A DNA stretch of 64,000 nucleotides from Autumnicola psychrophila (GCF_031846645.1 NZ_JAVRHN010000016.1:34761-98760), one strand, 5' to 3'. Positions 42,691-51,568 are shown, numbered from the stretch's first letter. Translations and numbers: made by a program. Notes: generated from the sequence alone by a model not told the origin.

Positions 42691-43044
42691 ATGATGAAAA
42701 GATTTGTAATGACAGCAGTAATTGGAGGAGCTATGTTTTTTTCAGTAGAATCAGCAACAGCTCAGGTGACAAGTGAGAATCAGGAGCAGATGACTACTGA
42801 ACAGAAAATGCATCAAAAAGAAGATTGGAAACAGGTTGAGGAGCAGGATTTACCGGGCGAAGTTAGTCAGGCTATTGAAACTGACTTTATGGGAGCTACC
42901 GTTTCTGAAGCTCATGTGATGGAAAAAGACGGAGAGAAAAAATATAAGCTTGTACTTTTTACAGAAGAAGGTGAAACTAAGGAAGTGTATGCAGATGCGC
43001 AGGGTAACTGGATAGACAAAGAGGATAAGAAAGATAAGAAATAA
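42691..43044 (+). CDS. Small secreted PepSY-like protein A
   Basis: A ~117-residue secreted protein; ATG at 42691 or 42694, TTG 42685 also possible. Signal peptide up to SATAQ, then an acidic region and a PepSY-like half (AIETDFMGATVSEAHVM, then KYKLVLFTEEGETKEVYADAQGNWIDKE). The C-terminal GNWI and the FxGAT/ADAxGNWI pattern match the protein at 47083. Function unknown. Confidence 0.8.
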   Translation: MMKRFVMTAVIGGAMFFSVESATAQVTSENQEQMTTEQKMHQKEDWKQVEEQDLPGEVSQAIETDFMGATVSEAHVMEKDGEKKYKLVLFTEEGETKEVYADAQGNWIDKEDKKDKK

Positions 43045-43068
43045 ATCCGTTACGAATATGCTGAAAAG

Positions 43069-43095
43069 AGGCCGATAATTGGCAATTTTCAGCCT
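43069..43095. repeat. Palindromic element after the PepSY-like gene
   Basis: AGGC outer arm, GATAATTGGCAATTTTC centre, GCCT outer arm: the element in reverse orientation, 24 bp after the stop. Confidence 0.55.
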
Positions 43096-43111
43096 TTGTT
43101 TTGGAAATTAG

Positions 43112-43145
43112 AAAACCTTCTAAATACTATTTTAGAAGGTTTTTT
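43112..43145 (+). terminator. Intrinsic terminator after the PepSY-like gene
   Basis: AAAACCTTCTAAA and its perfect complement (43112-43124, 43131-43143) with a 6-nt loop and trailing T-run. Confidence 0.88.
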
Positions 43146-43259
43146 GCGTTTTCAAGAGCTCAAAAACTAACCTTCAGCAGAAATTGACTATCCCCGGAAA
43201 ATTAAGATTTTATATCAGATTTCTTTCCTATACTTTTACCTTTGAAGAAATTATAAGGT

Positions 43260-43520
43260 ATGCAAATTTCAGTTGAACTTACTCTCACGCCACTTCAGGA
43301 TAATTACGAACCTGCAATTATCGATTTCATTAAAAAATTAAGAGCTTCAGGATTAACAATCAAGGAGAATCCGTTAAGCACGCAGGTTTATGGAGACTAT
43401 GATGAGGTAATGCAACTTTTAAATAGAGAAATAAAAGCTGCCTTTGAAGCTATAGAACGTGGACTGATACACATAAAAATTGTGAAATCAAACCTAAGCG
43501 ATTATGCAGCCGATTTTTGA
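43260..43520 (+). CDS. Thiamine-binding protein of the MTH1187/YkoF-like family
   Basis: An 86-residue cytoplasmic ferredoxin-like protein: MQISVELTLTPLQDNYEPAIIDFIKKLRASGL and TQVYGDYDEVMQLLNREIKAAFE. It resembles the small thiamine-binding (DUF77/MTH1187) family. Its stop overlaps the start of the transporter gene by 17 bp. The context makes a vitamin-related function plausible. Confidence 0.85.
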   Translation: MQISVELTLTPLQDNYEPAIIDFIKKLRASGLTIKENPLSTQVYGDYDEVMQLLNREIKAAFEAIERGLIHIKIVKSNLSDYAADF

Positions 43521-44136
43521 TTTCTTCTTTGGTCAATATTACGGGATACCTACGCATCTTCTTGTTCTGGAACTTATTGGGGTGTTTTTTGGATTTTTAA
43601 GTGTTGTTTATTCCAAGAATAATAATATTTTGGTTTATCCTACCGGGATAATCAGTACCGCTCTATTTGTCTATATTCTTGCTGTGTATGGTCTTTTGGG
43701 AGACATGATGATTAATGCTTATTATTTTTCCATGAGTATTTATGGCTGGTACATTTGGACTAGAAAGGTAGATGCTACCCATTTTACCCCAATCACAAAT
43801 ACCACCAGAAGAGAAAACTGGCAGGCACTGTTCATTTTTTTGGGGACTTTGCTTTTCGTTTTCCTGGTTTACGAATATTTTGAGAAATGGACAGACTGGA
43901 CCGCTTATGTAGACACTTTTACCACCGCAATATTTTTCGTGGGAATGTGGCAGATGGCCAAAAAGAAAATTGAAAACTGGATTTTCTGGATTATTGGAGA
44001 TATCATTTCAGTGCCCTTGTACTTCTATAAAGGCCTCACTTTTACCGCAATTCAATACTTAATTTTCACAATAATTGCCATTTACGGTTATAGAGCATGG
44101 AAGAAAGACTTGCGCAACGATCTGCGTCCTGCATAA
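43504..44136 (+). CDS. PnuC/PnuT family vitamin transporter
   Basis: A 210-residue inner-membrane facilitator with seven predicted helices. Signatures: ALFVYILAVYGLLGDMMIN, AYYFSMSIYGWYIWTRK and the C-terminal ENWIFWIIGDIISVPLYFYKGL, the WxxWxxxD part of the substrate pocket. Family members carry nicotinamide riboside (PnuC), thiamine (PnuT) or riboflavin (PnuX). The thiamine-binding neighbour upstream suggests thiamine, while the NadR-like kinase downstream suggests nicotinamide riboside; the sequence alone does not decide. It overlaps both neighbours. Confidence 0.88.
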   Translation: MQPIFDFFFGQYYGIPTHLLVLELIGVFFGFLSVVYSKNNNILVYPTGIISTALFVYILAVYGLLGDMMINAYYFSMSIYGWYIWTRKVDATHFTPITNTTRRENWQALFIFLGTLLFVFLVYEYFEKWTDWTAYVDTFTTAIFFVGMWQMAKKKIENWIFWIIGDIISVPLYFYKGLTFTAIQYLIFTIIAIYGYRAWKKDLRNDLRPA

Positions 44137-44666
44137 AAATAGTGTTATTTGGTCCTGAATCTACAGGAAAGACTACTCTTGCTTCCCAATTGGCTGCGCA
44201 TTACAGCACCCCATGGGTAAAGGAATATATGAGGGAATATCTTCAGAAGAAATGGGACGAAAATAGAGAGATTTGTCAACCAGAAGATTTAATCCCGATT
44301 GCAGAAGGGCAGATGAAAAGAGAAAATGACCTGGCTGCCGTTACGGAAGATTTACTTATTTGTGATACCGATTTGCTGGAGCTAAAAGTTTATGCTGAAG
44401 CTTACTACGATGGGTTTTGTCCGCCGTTACTTCTTAAACATGCGTTAAACCACCACTACGATTTATATTTTTTAACGTATATTGATGTGGAATGGACGCC
44501 CGATGATCTTCGGGATAAACCAGATGATCGCATTGGGATGTTTCAACGGTTTAAAGCTGCACTTGAGCAGAATAATAAGCCGTTTGTGGTTTTAAAAGGT
44601 AATGAAGAAGAACGTTTTAAAACTGCTGTTTCAATTATTAATAACCAACTAAAAATTAAAAAGTGA
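44097..44666 (+). CDS. NadR-like AAA/P-loop kinase
   Basis: A 189-residue P-loop protein: FGPESTGKTTLAS (Walker A, ~18-29), WVKEYMREYL, ICDTDLLELKVY (Walker B-like) and DLYFLTYIDVEWTPDDLRDKPDDR. It matches the ribosylnicotinamide-kinase domain of NadR, lacking the N-terminal adenylyltransferase. It overlaps the transporter gene by 40 bp, so the transported vitamin is probably phosphorylated on arrival (metabolic trapping). Whether it acts on nicotinamide riboside or thiamine is open. Confidence 0.88.
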   Translation: MEERLAQRSASCIKIVLFGPESTGKTTLASQLAAHYSTPWVKEYMREYLQKKWDENREICQPEDLIPIAEGQMKRENDLAAVTEDLLICDTDLLELKVYAEAYYDGFCPPLLLKHALNHHYDLYFLTYIDVEWTPDDLRDKPDDRIGMFQRFKAALEQNNKPFVVLKGNEEERFKTAVSIINNQLKIKK

Positions 44667-46216
44667 AGCTCAGCGAAAAAGATACTGCGCAGATTAAAGA
44701 AAAAGGGATCAGCGAACAGGAAGTAGAAGACCAGGTAAAAATTTTTAAAAGAGGAAATATTAAGGTAGATATAAGCGAAGCAGCAACTGCCGGTAAGGGG
44801 ATTTTTGCGTTTTCTGAAGACGAGAAGCAGGAATTTATTTCTCTGTACGATTCTAAAAAGGAAAAACTGGAGGTGATAAAATTCGTGCCTGCCTCTGGAG
44901 CTGCAACAAGAATGTTTAAAGCTTTACATAATTTTGTAGATGAGTTTGATCCTTCAAAAGAAGGTTTGCGCTCCTATCTGGATAAACAGGATGATGAAAA
45001 ACTTCAGAAGTTTTTTGAAAAAATAGATCAGCTTCCTTTTTACAGCCTTGCGCTCGACTATGCCCGAAAGAATACAGAAAATTTTGATGAACTTTCTCAT
45101 GATGAGCAACATCTGGCTATTGTAAAAAACATGCTGTTTGAAGACGGGTTGGATTTAAGTGATTACCCAAAGGGACTTGTTCCTTTTCATAAGTACAAGT
45201 CTGGTTTAAGAACAGCTTTTGAAGAGCACCTAATTGAAGCGGCGGAATATATTGCGGTTGACGGAGTTGCGAAAGTGCATTTTACCATTTCTGAAGAGCA
45301 TCAGGATAAATTTAAGCTGGAGTTTAAAAATATTAAAGAAAGAGCTGAAGAAAAAGCAGGAGTAAAATTTGATGTATCCTATTCTTTTCAGGATCCTAAA
45401 ACAGATACTATTGCAGTTGATGATAATAATGAGCCATTTCGAACAAAAGAAGGGGATTTGTTCTTCCGTCCCGGAGGTCACGGCGCCCTTATAGAGAATC
45501 TCAACAATCAAAAAGCAGATCTTGCTTTTCTAAAGAATATAGATAATGTAGTGACTGAAGATAATATTCCTGAGGTGGTTCACTATAAGAAAATGCTTGG
45601 AGGAAAATTATTGAAACTTCAGGAAAAATGCTTTAGTTATTTAAATAAACTGGACTCCGGAAATGTTTCTGAAGATGAAATTAAAAATATTTCAGAGTTT
45701 CTTCAAAATGAACTTTTCAGAAGTCTGGAAGGGAAATTTGACAGCCTTTCTTCCGAAGAAAAAATTGAGTATCTAAAGGACAGGATTAATCGTCCGCTAA
45801 GAGTAGGCGGCATGGTTAAAAATGAAGGTGAGCCTGGAGGAGGTCCTTTTCTGGTAAGGGACGAAAATGATGAAATTTCACTGCAGATTATAGAAGGTGC
45901 ACAAATAGATCAGGATAATCCTGAACAATTAAAAACAGCTCGGGAAGCCACTCATTTCAATCCGGTGGATATCGTCTGCGGACTAAAAGATTACAATGGG
46001 AACTCTTTTGACCTTAATCATTATGTAGATCCAAAGACTAGTTTTATTGCAGATAAAACAAAAGACGGAAAGCCTTTAAAAGCTTTAGAACGCCCCGGCT
46101 TATGGAACGGTGCAATGGCAAAATGGAATACTGTTTTTGTTGAGGTGCCTGTTTCTACGTTTAATCCTGTAAAAAGCGTGGCAGATCTTCTTAAAAAGTC
46201 CCATCAGGTAAATTAG
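44663..46216 (+). CDS. DUF4301 family protein
   Basis: A 517-residue cytoplasmic protein with a nucleotidyltransferase-like N-terminus (EVIKFVPASGAATRMFKALHNF, near residue 75-95, is a glycine-rich phosphate loop), then FFRPGGHGALIENLN and a GGGPFLVRD segment. It is the DUF4301 family of Bacteroidota, annotated only as unknown; the loop suggests NTP use. GTG start overlaps the kinase stop (GTGA). It is in the vitamin transporter operon. Confidence 0.85.
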   Translation: MKLSEKDTAQIKEKGISEQEVEDQVKIFKRGNIKVDISEAATAGKGIFAFSEDEKQEFISLYDSKKEKLEVIKFVPASGAATRMFKALHNFVDEFDPSKEGLRSYLDKQDDEKLQKFFEKIDQLPFYSLALDYARKNTENFDELSHDEQHLAIVKNMLFEDGLDLSDYPKGLVPFHKYKSGLRTAFEEHLIEAAEYIAVDGVAKVHFTISEEHQDKFKLEFKNIKERAEEKAGVKFDVSYSFQDPKTDTIAVDDNNEPFRTKEGDLFFRPGGHGALIENLNNQKADLAFLKNIDNVVTEDNIPEVVHYKKMLGGKLLKLQEKCFSYLNKLDSGNVSEDEIKNISEFLQNELFRSLEGKFDSLSSEEKIEYLKDRINRPLRVGGMVKNEGEPGGGPFLVRDENDEISLQIIEGAQIDQDNPEQLKTAREATHFNPVDIVCGLKDYNGNSFDLNHYVDPKTSFIADKTKDGKPLKALERPGLWNGAMAKWNTVFVEVPVSTFNPVKSVADLLKKSHQVN

Positions 46217-46221
46217 AAATA

Positions 46222-46623
46222 TTGAACCGGGAGCAGTTACTCAGGGAATTAAACTATAAAGCCGTTAAAAGTTCTGGTCCGGGAGGGCAGCACGTAAATA
46301 AGACAGCATCTAAGGTGGAGCTCCATTTTGATGTAGAGGAATCTTCTGGAATTTCTGAAGAAGAAAAAACAAGAATTCTTAAGAAGTTGGAATCTCGTCT
46401 AACAAAAGAGAATATTCTTATTCTGCAGAGTGATGAATCCCGGAGTCAACATAAAAATAAAGAATATGTTTCGCAGCGGTTCTTTAATATTCTTGAGGAT
46501 TCTTTGAAAAAGGCGAAAGTTAGGAAAAAAACAAGGCCTTCAAAAGCTTCCAAAATGAAAAGATTAAAGAAAAAGAAGATAAATTCTGAAAAAAAGGCAA
46601 ATCGTAAAGATCCTCTAAAATAG
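46222..46623 (+). CDS. arfB: Peptidyl-tRNA hydrolase ArfB-like (release factor domain)
   Basis: A 133-residue release-factor-like protein. The GGQ motif is in KSSGPGGQHVNKTASKVEL (residues ~15-33), the family hydrolyses peptidyl-tRNA on stalled ribosomes. The C-terminal tail is very basic (KKTRPSKASKMKRLKKKK), as in ArfB, for binding in the mRNA channel. TTG start; no ATG alternative. It lies 5 bp after the DUF4301 gene. Confidence 0.9.
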   Translation: MNREQLLRELNYKAVKSSGPGGQHVNKTASKVELHFDVEESSGISEEEKTRILKKLESRLTKENILILQSDESRSQHKNKEYVSQRFFNILEDSLKKAKVRKKTRPSKASKMKRLKKKKINSEKKANRKDPLK

Positions 46624-47082
46624 AACGTGAAAAATTTCCACATAAGTGTAGAGTTAATCACACTTTTCCACAGGTTCTTTTTAGATATAAGGTTATTGTA
46701 AAATTGCTAAATCGCTGATAATCATTAAATTGATAGAATTAAAATGTAACTGTTATAGATGGTACAATCTTTTCATTCTGGTAATCAGGTTAGATAGATA
46801 AATTGATTTAATTAATTTGATCAAGAGAATTGTCGAATTATTTAGATTTTCGGATTAGAAAGAGGCTTCACAAGAGCCTCTTTTTATTTGCGGACCATTA
46901 AGAATGTGTGAGCCTTTTCTACATAAGATTTTCTTAATTCGCAGGATGTTCTACATAAAATTATATAATTTCTTTTATTGTAATAAGTTATTTTATTGGT
47001 AATCAGTGTTTTAAAATCCTGTATGTGATTTTGGTATAATTTTTCCACTTATGAAAATACATTAACTTAAACATAATGAATT
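46624..47082. other. 459-bp gene-free region between arfB and the second PepSY-like gene
   Basis: No credible coding sequence. It contains a terminator at 46859-46885, about 235 nt after arfB, so the stretch before it could be a long 3' UTR or hold a small RNA. The remainder is AT rich. Confidence 0.5.
46859..46885 (+). terminator. Intrinsic terminator in the arfB/PepSY gap
   Basis: AAAGAGGCT (46859-46867) and AGCCTCTTT (46875-46883) with a 7-nt loop, followed by TTTATTT. Confidence 0.85.
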
Positions 47083-47418
47083 ATGAAAAAGCTAGGATTA
47101 AGTTTAATTGCAGCTGCCGCCTTTTTAATATCAACTAATGATATCCAGGCCCAGGCTACCGATATGGAAGAAGAAATAGTGGAAGTAGAGCAAGAGCAGC
47201 AAACTGATGATTTTCAAACAATTGAGATTATGGCTTTACCTCAAGCTGTAAAAGTAGCGGTTATTAAGGATTTTGAAGGAGCCACTACAGAAGAGGCTTG
47301 GGTAAAGACAGATGATGAAGGGAAAAAGGTTTACAAAATTGCTATTAACGTAGATGGAGAATCCAAAAATGTAGTAGCTGATGCTGATGGTAATTGGATC
47401 GAAGAAAAACAAGAGTAA
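47083..47418 (+). CDS. Small secreted PepSY-like protein B
   Basis: A 111-residue secreted protein: signal peptide ending at about residue 24 (SNDIQAQ), a Glu-rich segment (EEEIVEVEQEQQ), and a PepSY-like half (AVIKDFEGATTEEAWVKTDDEGKK, then VVADADGNWIEEKQE). It resembles protein A at 42691 in signal, acidic spacer and the DFxGAT / ADAxGNWI motifs, so the two are paralogues. Function unknown. Confidence 0.82.
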   Translation: MKKLGLSLIAAAAFLISTNDIQAQATDMEEEIVEVEQEQQTDDFQTIEIMALPQAVKVAVIKDFEGATTEEAWVKTDDEGKKVYKIAINVDGESKNVVADADGNWIEEKQE

Positions 47419-47537
47419 ACGTTTTTATTTTTCTTATAATTTTTTAAATGCTGGAATTTAAGAGAAGCCGACTCTTTCAGCAACGGATGGACAGAGAATA
47501 ATAACAATTAAAAGTTGTTATCCCGACAGATGAAATG

Positions 47538-47604
47538 AAGAAATGTTCTTTTCGGATTTTTTCCGAAAACCAACAACTAAAAACTAACACCAGGAACATT
47601 TCTT
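47538..47604. repeat. Nested perfect inverted repeats
   Basis: Outer arms AAGAAATGTTC (47538-47548) and GAACATTTCTT (47594-47604) are perfectly complementary; inside is a second perfect hairpin TTTTCGGA (47549-47556) with TCCGAAAA (47562-47569). The RNA would fold into a long branched stem. Confidence 0.7.
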
Positions 47605-47702
47605 TATTTTGCTAGGTGAATTATGAAAGGATTTTTTCTCATCCCTTCATCCGGCAAATGGATATTAACAATTCTAAGTTATAATATAATTTACAATTGT
47701 AG

Positions 47703-47738
47703 AAAAGAGGTCTTTTTACGAAGGACCTCTTTTTTTAT
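47703..47738 (+). terminator. Intrinsic terminator upstream of the response regulator
   Basis: AAAAGAGGTC (47703-47712) and GACCTCTTTT (47724-47733) with an 11-nt loop, then T-run. Confidence 0.87.
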
Positions 47739-47772
47739 GTCCGATTTTAAAATCGTATGATGCAAAGATTGT

Positions 47773-47780
47773 TAACTTTG
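47773..47780 (+). promoter_or_regulatory. Candidate -7 element TAACTTTG of the response regulator gene
   Basis: TAACTTTG fits TAnnTTTG, 22 bp upstream of the ATG at 47803. Confidence 0.45.
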
Positions 47781-47802
47781 TAAGTATACTTTCTCAATAA
47801 CT

Positions 47803-49161
47803 ATGGCAAAAATTCTCCTGGTAGAAGACGACGTTGCTTTTGGAACAATGTTAAAAACCTTTTTAGTAAAAAGGGATTATAATGTAGAACTGGTTTTTTC
47901 TGCTGCAGAGGCTTATAAAAAAATTTCTGCCATTAAATTTGATATGGTAATTACCGATGTGCGTCTTCCAGATGATAATGGGCTGGATATACTTCAAGAA
48001 GCAAAAGCTGCTAACAAAGAAACAGAAGTTATAGTAATGACAAGCTATGCAGAAATTAGTATGGCTGTGCAGGCAATGAAATATGGAGCTTTTGACTACG
48101 TATCCAAACCCTTTAGGCCGGAATCGATTTTACAGACAATTAAAAATGCACTGGACCACAACTCAGTGCGATCTTTTAAGCAGGAGGAGCCTTCGCGCCC
48201 GCCGGAAAAGAAAGCTGCTAAGAGTTCTTTTAAAGGTAGTAGTTTTGTAAAAGGGGTGAGCGATGCTTCCAATAAGCTCAATGATTATATCGAGCTGGTA
48301 GCACCAACAAACATGTCTGTTCTTATAATGGGAGAAAGCGGAACCGGAAAAGAGCAGGTAGCAAAAAGTATCCATAACCAGAGTAAAAGGAAAGCAGCGC
48401 CATTTATTGCTGTAGATTGTGGGGCTATTCCAAAAGAAATAGCTTCCAGTGAATTCTTTGGTCACTTAAAAGGTTCCTTTACCGGTGCTATTAATGATAA
48501 AACAGGTCATTTTCAGGCTGCCAACGGCGGAACCTTGTTTCTTGACGAAATAGGTAATCTAAGTTACGAACTACAGGTACAGCTCTTAAGGGCGCTTCAG
48601 GAAAGAAGGATAAAGCCGGTAGGGAGTAATAATGAAATAGAAGTAGACATAAGGGTGGTAACGGCAACTAATGAAGATCTCGCTCAGGCAGTAAAAGAAG
48701 GAGAATTTAGGGAAGATTTGTATCACCGGTTAAATGAATTTTCCATACAGGTGCCGTCTTTAAAAGAGCGCACAGACGATTTGATGATCTTTGCAGAACA
48801 CTTTTTGGATGAAGCTAATGCTGAACTGGAAAAGAATGTTTTGGGATTTAGTGATAAGGCAATAGAAGCTTTTAAAAATTATAGCTGGCCGGGGAACCTC
48901 AGGGAGCTAAAGAATATGGTAAAAAGGGCGGTGTTGCTAACGCAGGAGGATTTAATACCTTTAAAAGTTTTGCCTCACGAAATTTCTACTGCAGAGAAAT
49001 CTGATGATGATTATAGTTTGTTCAGAAATAAGAACGAAGAGCAGCTTATTCTTGATGCCCTGGAGAAATCTGGTGGGAATAAAAGCAAAGCTGCAAGAAT
49101 ACTCTCTATAGACCGAAAAACGTTATACAACAAACTTAAGCAATACGGGATTAAATTGTAA
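47803..49161 (+). CDS. Sigma-54-dependent response regulator (NtrC family)
   Basis: A 452-residue transcription activator. Receiver domain 1-120 (VEDD near 7-10, phosphorylation Asp in MVITDVRLPDDNG, TSYAE, K in YVSKPF). AAA+ domain ~145-375 with Walker A GESGTGKEQVA, the sigma-54 contact loop as GSFTGA (normally GAFTGA), Walker B GGTLFLDEIGNL, and a C-terminal Fis-type HTH (NKSKAARILSIDRKTLYNKLKQYGI). It activates RpoN promoters by family. Its gene converges on a hybrid kinase with 11-bp overlap, so that kinase may be its partner. Confidence 0.94.
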   Translation: MAKILLVEDDVAFGTMLKTFLVKRDYNVELVFSAAEAYKKISAIKFDMVITDVRLPDDNGLDILQEAKAANKETEVIVMTSYAEISMAVQAMKYGAFDYVSKPFRPESILQTIKNALDHNSVRSFKQEEPSRPPEKKAAKSSFKGSSFVKGVSDASNKLNDYIELVAPTNMSVLIMGESGTGKEQVAKSIHNQSKRKAAPFIAVDCGAIPKEIASSEFFGHLKGSFTGAINDKTGHFQAANGGTLFLDEIGNLSYELQVQLLRALQERRIKPVGSNNEIEVDIRVVTATNEDLAQAVKEGEFREDLYHRLNEFSIQVPSLKERTDDLMIFAEHFLDEANAELEKNVLGFSDKAIEAFKNYSWPGNLRELKNMVKRAVLLTQEDLIPLKVLPHEISTAEKSDDDYSLFRNKNEEQLILDALEKSGGNKSKAARILSIDRKTLYNKLKQYGIKL

Positions 49162-51568
49162 CCTCGGTTTCAAGGCTTTTCATTAACTGTTTTAACTCCC
49201 TGATAGTCAAATCAACTTCTGAGTCTGAAACTTCCTCCTGTCTTTCAAGTTTCTCCAGGACCGGAATCACATGAGCAGCTTTCATCTGCTTTAGCATAGG
49301 GAGCATTTTATGGGCAATTTTACCCAACGTTTCCGTATCTCCTTCCTTGTACGCTTTTTCCAGTCCTGCAACATTCTCTTTTGAGCTATCCAGAAAAGCC
49401 TTTATTATTATTTCCATAGCCTCATCATCACCACCGGAAAAAAGGTAAATTTCTTCGAGGTCATATGCAGTGGTAATGTTTTTTTGTTGTTGTTTCTTGT
49501 GCTTCTTAGACTGAATTTCCACCTTAAATATTTCAGCTATTGTGCTGAGTAATTCGGCAGGTTGGTATGGCTTTAGCAGATTCTTGTTAAATCCTGCATC
49601 AAGATAAGTTTCTGAAGAAATTTCTTTTCGCCCAGAGAGGGCAATCGCGGGAATATCTTTTAACTGCGGTGTGGCTCTTATTTCTTTGATAAGAGCGAAA
49701 CCATCCATTATGGGCATCTGAATATCTGTTAATACAAGATCAAACTTTTCAAATTTCAATTTCTGCAGGGCCTGTTTTCCGTTTACACTGGTCTCACAAC
49801 TAAAGCCAATTGATTTTACCAGTTCGCTCGTTAAAGCAAGCTGGGAATTTTCGTCATCCACGACCAAAGCCTTTTTGCCGCTCAGGTCCACTTTTTCAGG
49901 ATTTACTTTGGGTTTTAATTCTTCTTTCTGATCTTTTACGGTAATTCGTTTTATTGGTATGGAGACAATAAACTCACTTCCCTCTCCGGGTTTACTCTTT
50001 AATTCAATGTCTCCTTTCAGCAGTCGGGAAAGGCTTTTTGTAATTGTTAGCCCCAGGCCTGTTCCTCCATATTGTTTTTCAATTTTACTGTTCTCCTGGG
50101 AAAACTCCTCAAAAATCTCTTCCTGCTTTTCTTCAGAAATACCTATCCCGGTATCCTTTATGGAAATTACCAGCCAATCTTGTTCTTTCTTGACAATCTT
50201 TGAAGTTATACGAATTTCTCCCTGTTCTGTAAATTTATAGGCATTGGTTACCAGGTTTGCGATAATTTGTTTGATACGAAAAGGATCACTAAGTACATCA
50301 GTATCGGTTTCTTCTGAAGCTTCTATAATTACCTTAACATCGTCCTTTGTTTCTGCCGGAATGTTATTGTTTACAGTATCTTCAATAAGATTCTTCGGAT
50401 TAAATGGCAGGCTTTCTACCAGCATTTTACCTGCCTCAAGCTTGGAAAGGTCCAAAAGATCATTTACCAGGTGCAGGATAAAATCTGAAGATTTCCTTAT
50501 CTGTTCCAGGTAACGACCCTGCTTGCTTTCCAGCCTCGTCTTCTTCATTAAATCTGAATAACCTATTACAGTCGTAAGCGGCGAACGTAGATCGTGGGTG
50601 ATGGCGGCCATAAATTGCTCTCTCCTTTTTAAGAGCGTTTCGGCAAAATTCTTGGCTTCTTCCAGTTGCAGCCGGTACTTCTGGCTTCGGGAAATATCTT
50701 TTAAAATAAGAATTAAAAAAATCAGAATAATAATAATACTTACAATGCCTGCAAAGAAAATAATCTGAGAAGTACTCTCCAGCATTGCCTGAGAATTTGC
50801 TGTGCGTACTAATGATGCTTCCCGCTCTTCCTGTTCAATTTTAGAAAGCAGGCTCCGTAGTTGCTGGTTAAGGATCAGGTCATTGTCCAGTAATTGATCT
50901 TCTTTCTCCAGTACTGTTTTCCGGAATTCCCGGTTCGCGTACTCCAATTCACTTAGTACCCGTTTTACAGAATTTACTAAAGAATCTGCCGTTTTGTTGG
51001 TAAGGGTTTCAGCATTGTCTTCCTTGGCATATTCCAGCCAGCTTATAAGCACTTTTCGCTGGTGCGGCTCAAGGTTTGTGAACCTGTTATCATAATCGTT
51101 TTCAGCAAAAGATTCGTCAACCCGTCTAAGCTCCTGAAGGACCTGTGAATAATAATTTGTGTTTCGATCCTGCTTCCTGAGTTCAAGTAATTCCTGAAGG
51201 TTTTCCGTCTTTTGCGTCAGTAATTTACCAATGCTGTCCAGCTCTGTTTGCATCAGGGAATCTGAATACCGACTTTTTAGTGAAATTATGTTCTGTCTTA
51301 TGCTATCTATTTGTGCGCTGTAAATTTCCACATCTTCTTCCTTCCCTGTCTGGATCAACCGTCGGCTAATGTTTTCAGTTTCATAGAGGTCGGTGGTGAT
51401 TTCACTCACCATAAAAAGTTGTTCGTTATTGCTATTGTTGTACTGGCTAAGGTTCGTGTAAGCAATTACCTGGGTGTAGACAAACCAGGTAGCAGCACCA
51501 ACAAGCAGGGCTAAAATAAGGTATCCGGCAACTACCTTAAATGTTATGGATTGTCTTGTGTTGCGCAT
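49151..51568 (-). CDS. Hybrid sensor histidine kinase with receiver and HPt domains
   Basis: An 805-residue inner-membrane kinase. Two transmembrane segments (about 10-30 and 270-292) enclose a long helical sensor region of CHASE3-like character. Then HisKA with the phosphorylation His in AAITHDLRSPLTTVIGYSDLM, HATPase (NLVTNAYKF, DTGIGISEEKQEEIF, GGTGLGLTI), a receiver (LVLTDIQMPIMDG) and a C-terminal HPt with His in KIAHKMLPMLKQM. The full His-Asp-His relay is in one chain. Converges on the sigma-54 regulator. Confidence 0.93.
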   Translation of the reverse strand: MRNTRQSITFKVVAGYLILALLVGAATWFVYTQVIAYTNLSQYNNSNNEQLFMVSEITTDLYETENISRRLIQTGKEEDVEIYSAQIDSIRQNIISLKSRYSDSLMQTELDSIGKLLTQKTENLQELLELRKQDRNTNYYSQVLQELRRVDESFAENDYDNRFTNLEPHQRKVLISWLEYAKEDNAETLTNKTADSLVNSVKRVLSELEYANREFRKTVLEKEDQLLDNDLILNQQLRSLLSKIEQEEREASLVRTANSQAMLESTSQIIFFAGIVSIIIILIFLILILKDISRSQKYRLQLEEAKNFAETLLKRREQFMAAITHDLRSPLTTVIGYSDLMKKTRLESKQGRYLEQIRKSSDFILHLVNDLLDLSKLEAGKMLVESLPFNPKNLIEDTVNNNIPAETKDDVKVIIEASEETDTDVLSDPFRIKQIIANLVTNAYKFTEQGEIRITSKIVKKEQDWLVISIKDTGIGISEEKQEEIFEEFSQENSKIEKQYGGTGLGLTITKSLSRLLKGDIELKSKPGEGSEFIVSIPIKRITVKDQKEELKPKVNPEKVDLSGKKALVVDDENSQLALTSELVKSIGFSCETSVNGKQALQKLKFEKFDLVLTDIQMPIMDGFALIKEIRATPQLKDIPAIALSGRKEISSETYLDAGFNKNLLKPYQPAELLSTIAEIFKVEIQSKKHKKQQQKNITTAYDLEEIYLFSGGDDEAMEIIIKAFLDSSKENVAGLEKAYKEGDTETLGKIAHKMLPMLKQMKAAHVIPVLEKLERQEEVSDSEVDLTIRELKQLMKSLETEVTI

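Larger units (their letters stand above)
47419..47802. other. 384-bp structured intergenic region before the response regulator
   Basis: No gene. It contains the nested inverted repeat at 47538-47604, the terminator at 47703-47738 and a TAACTTTG promoter element. The inverted repeats suggest a structured 3' UTR or a small RNA. Confidence 0.6.

Noticed and set aside
43044..43260. A TPP riboswitch before the thiamine-binding gene
   Set aside because: I looked for the THI pieces (CTGAGA, ACC, GAACCTG, AATGC) and did not find them; only a palindromic element and a terminator are there.
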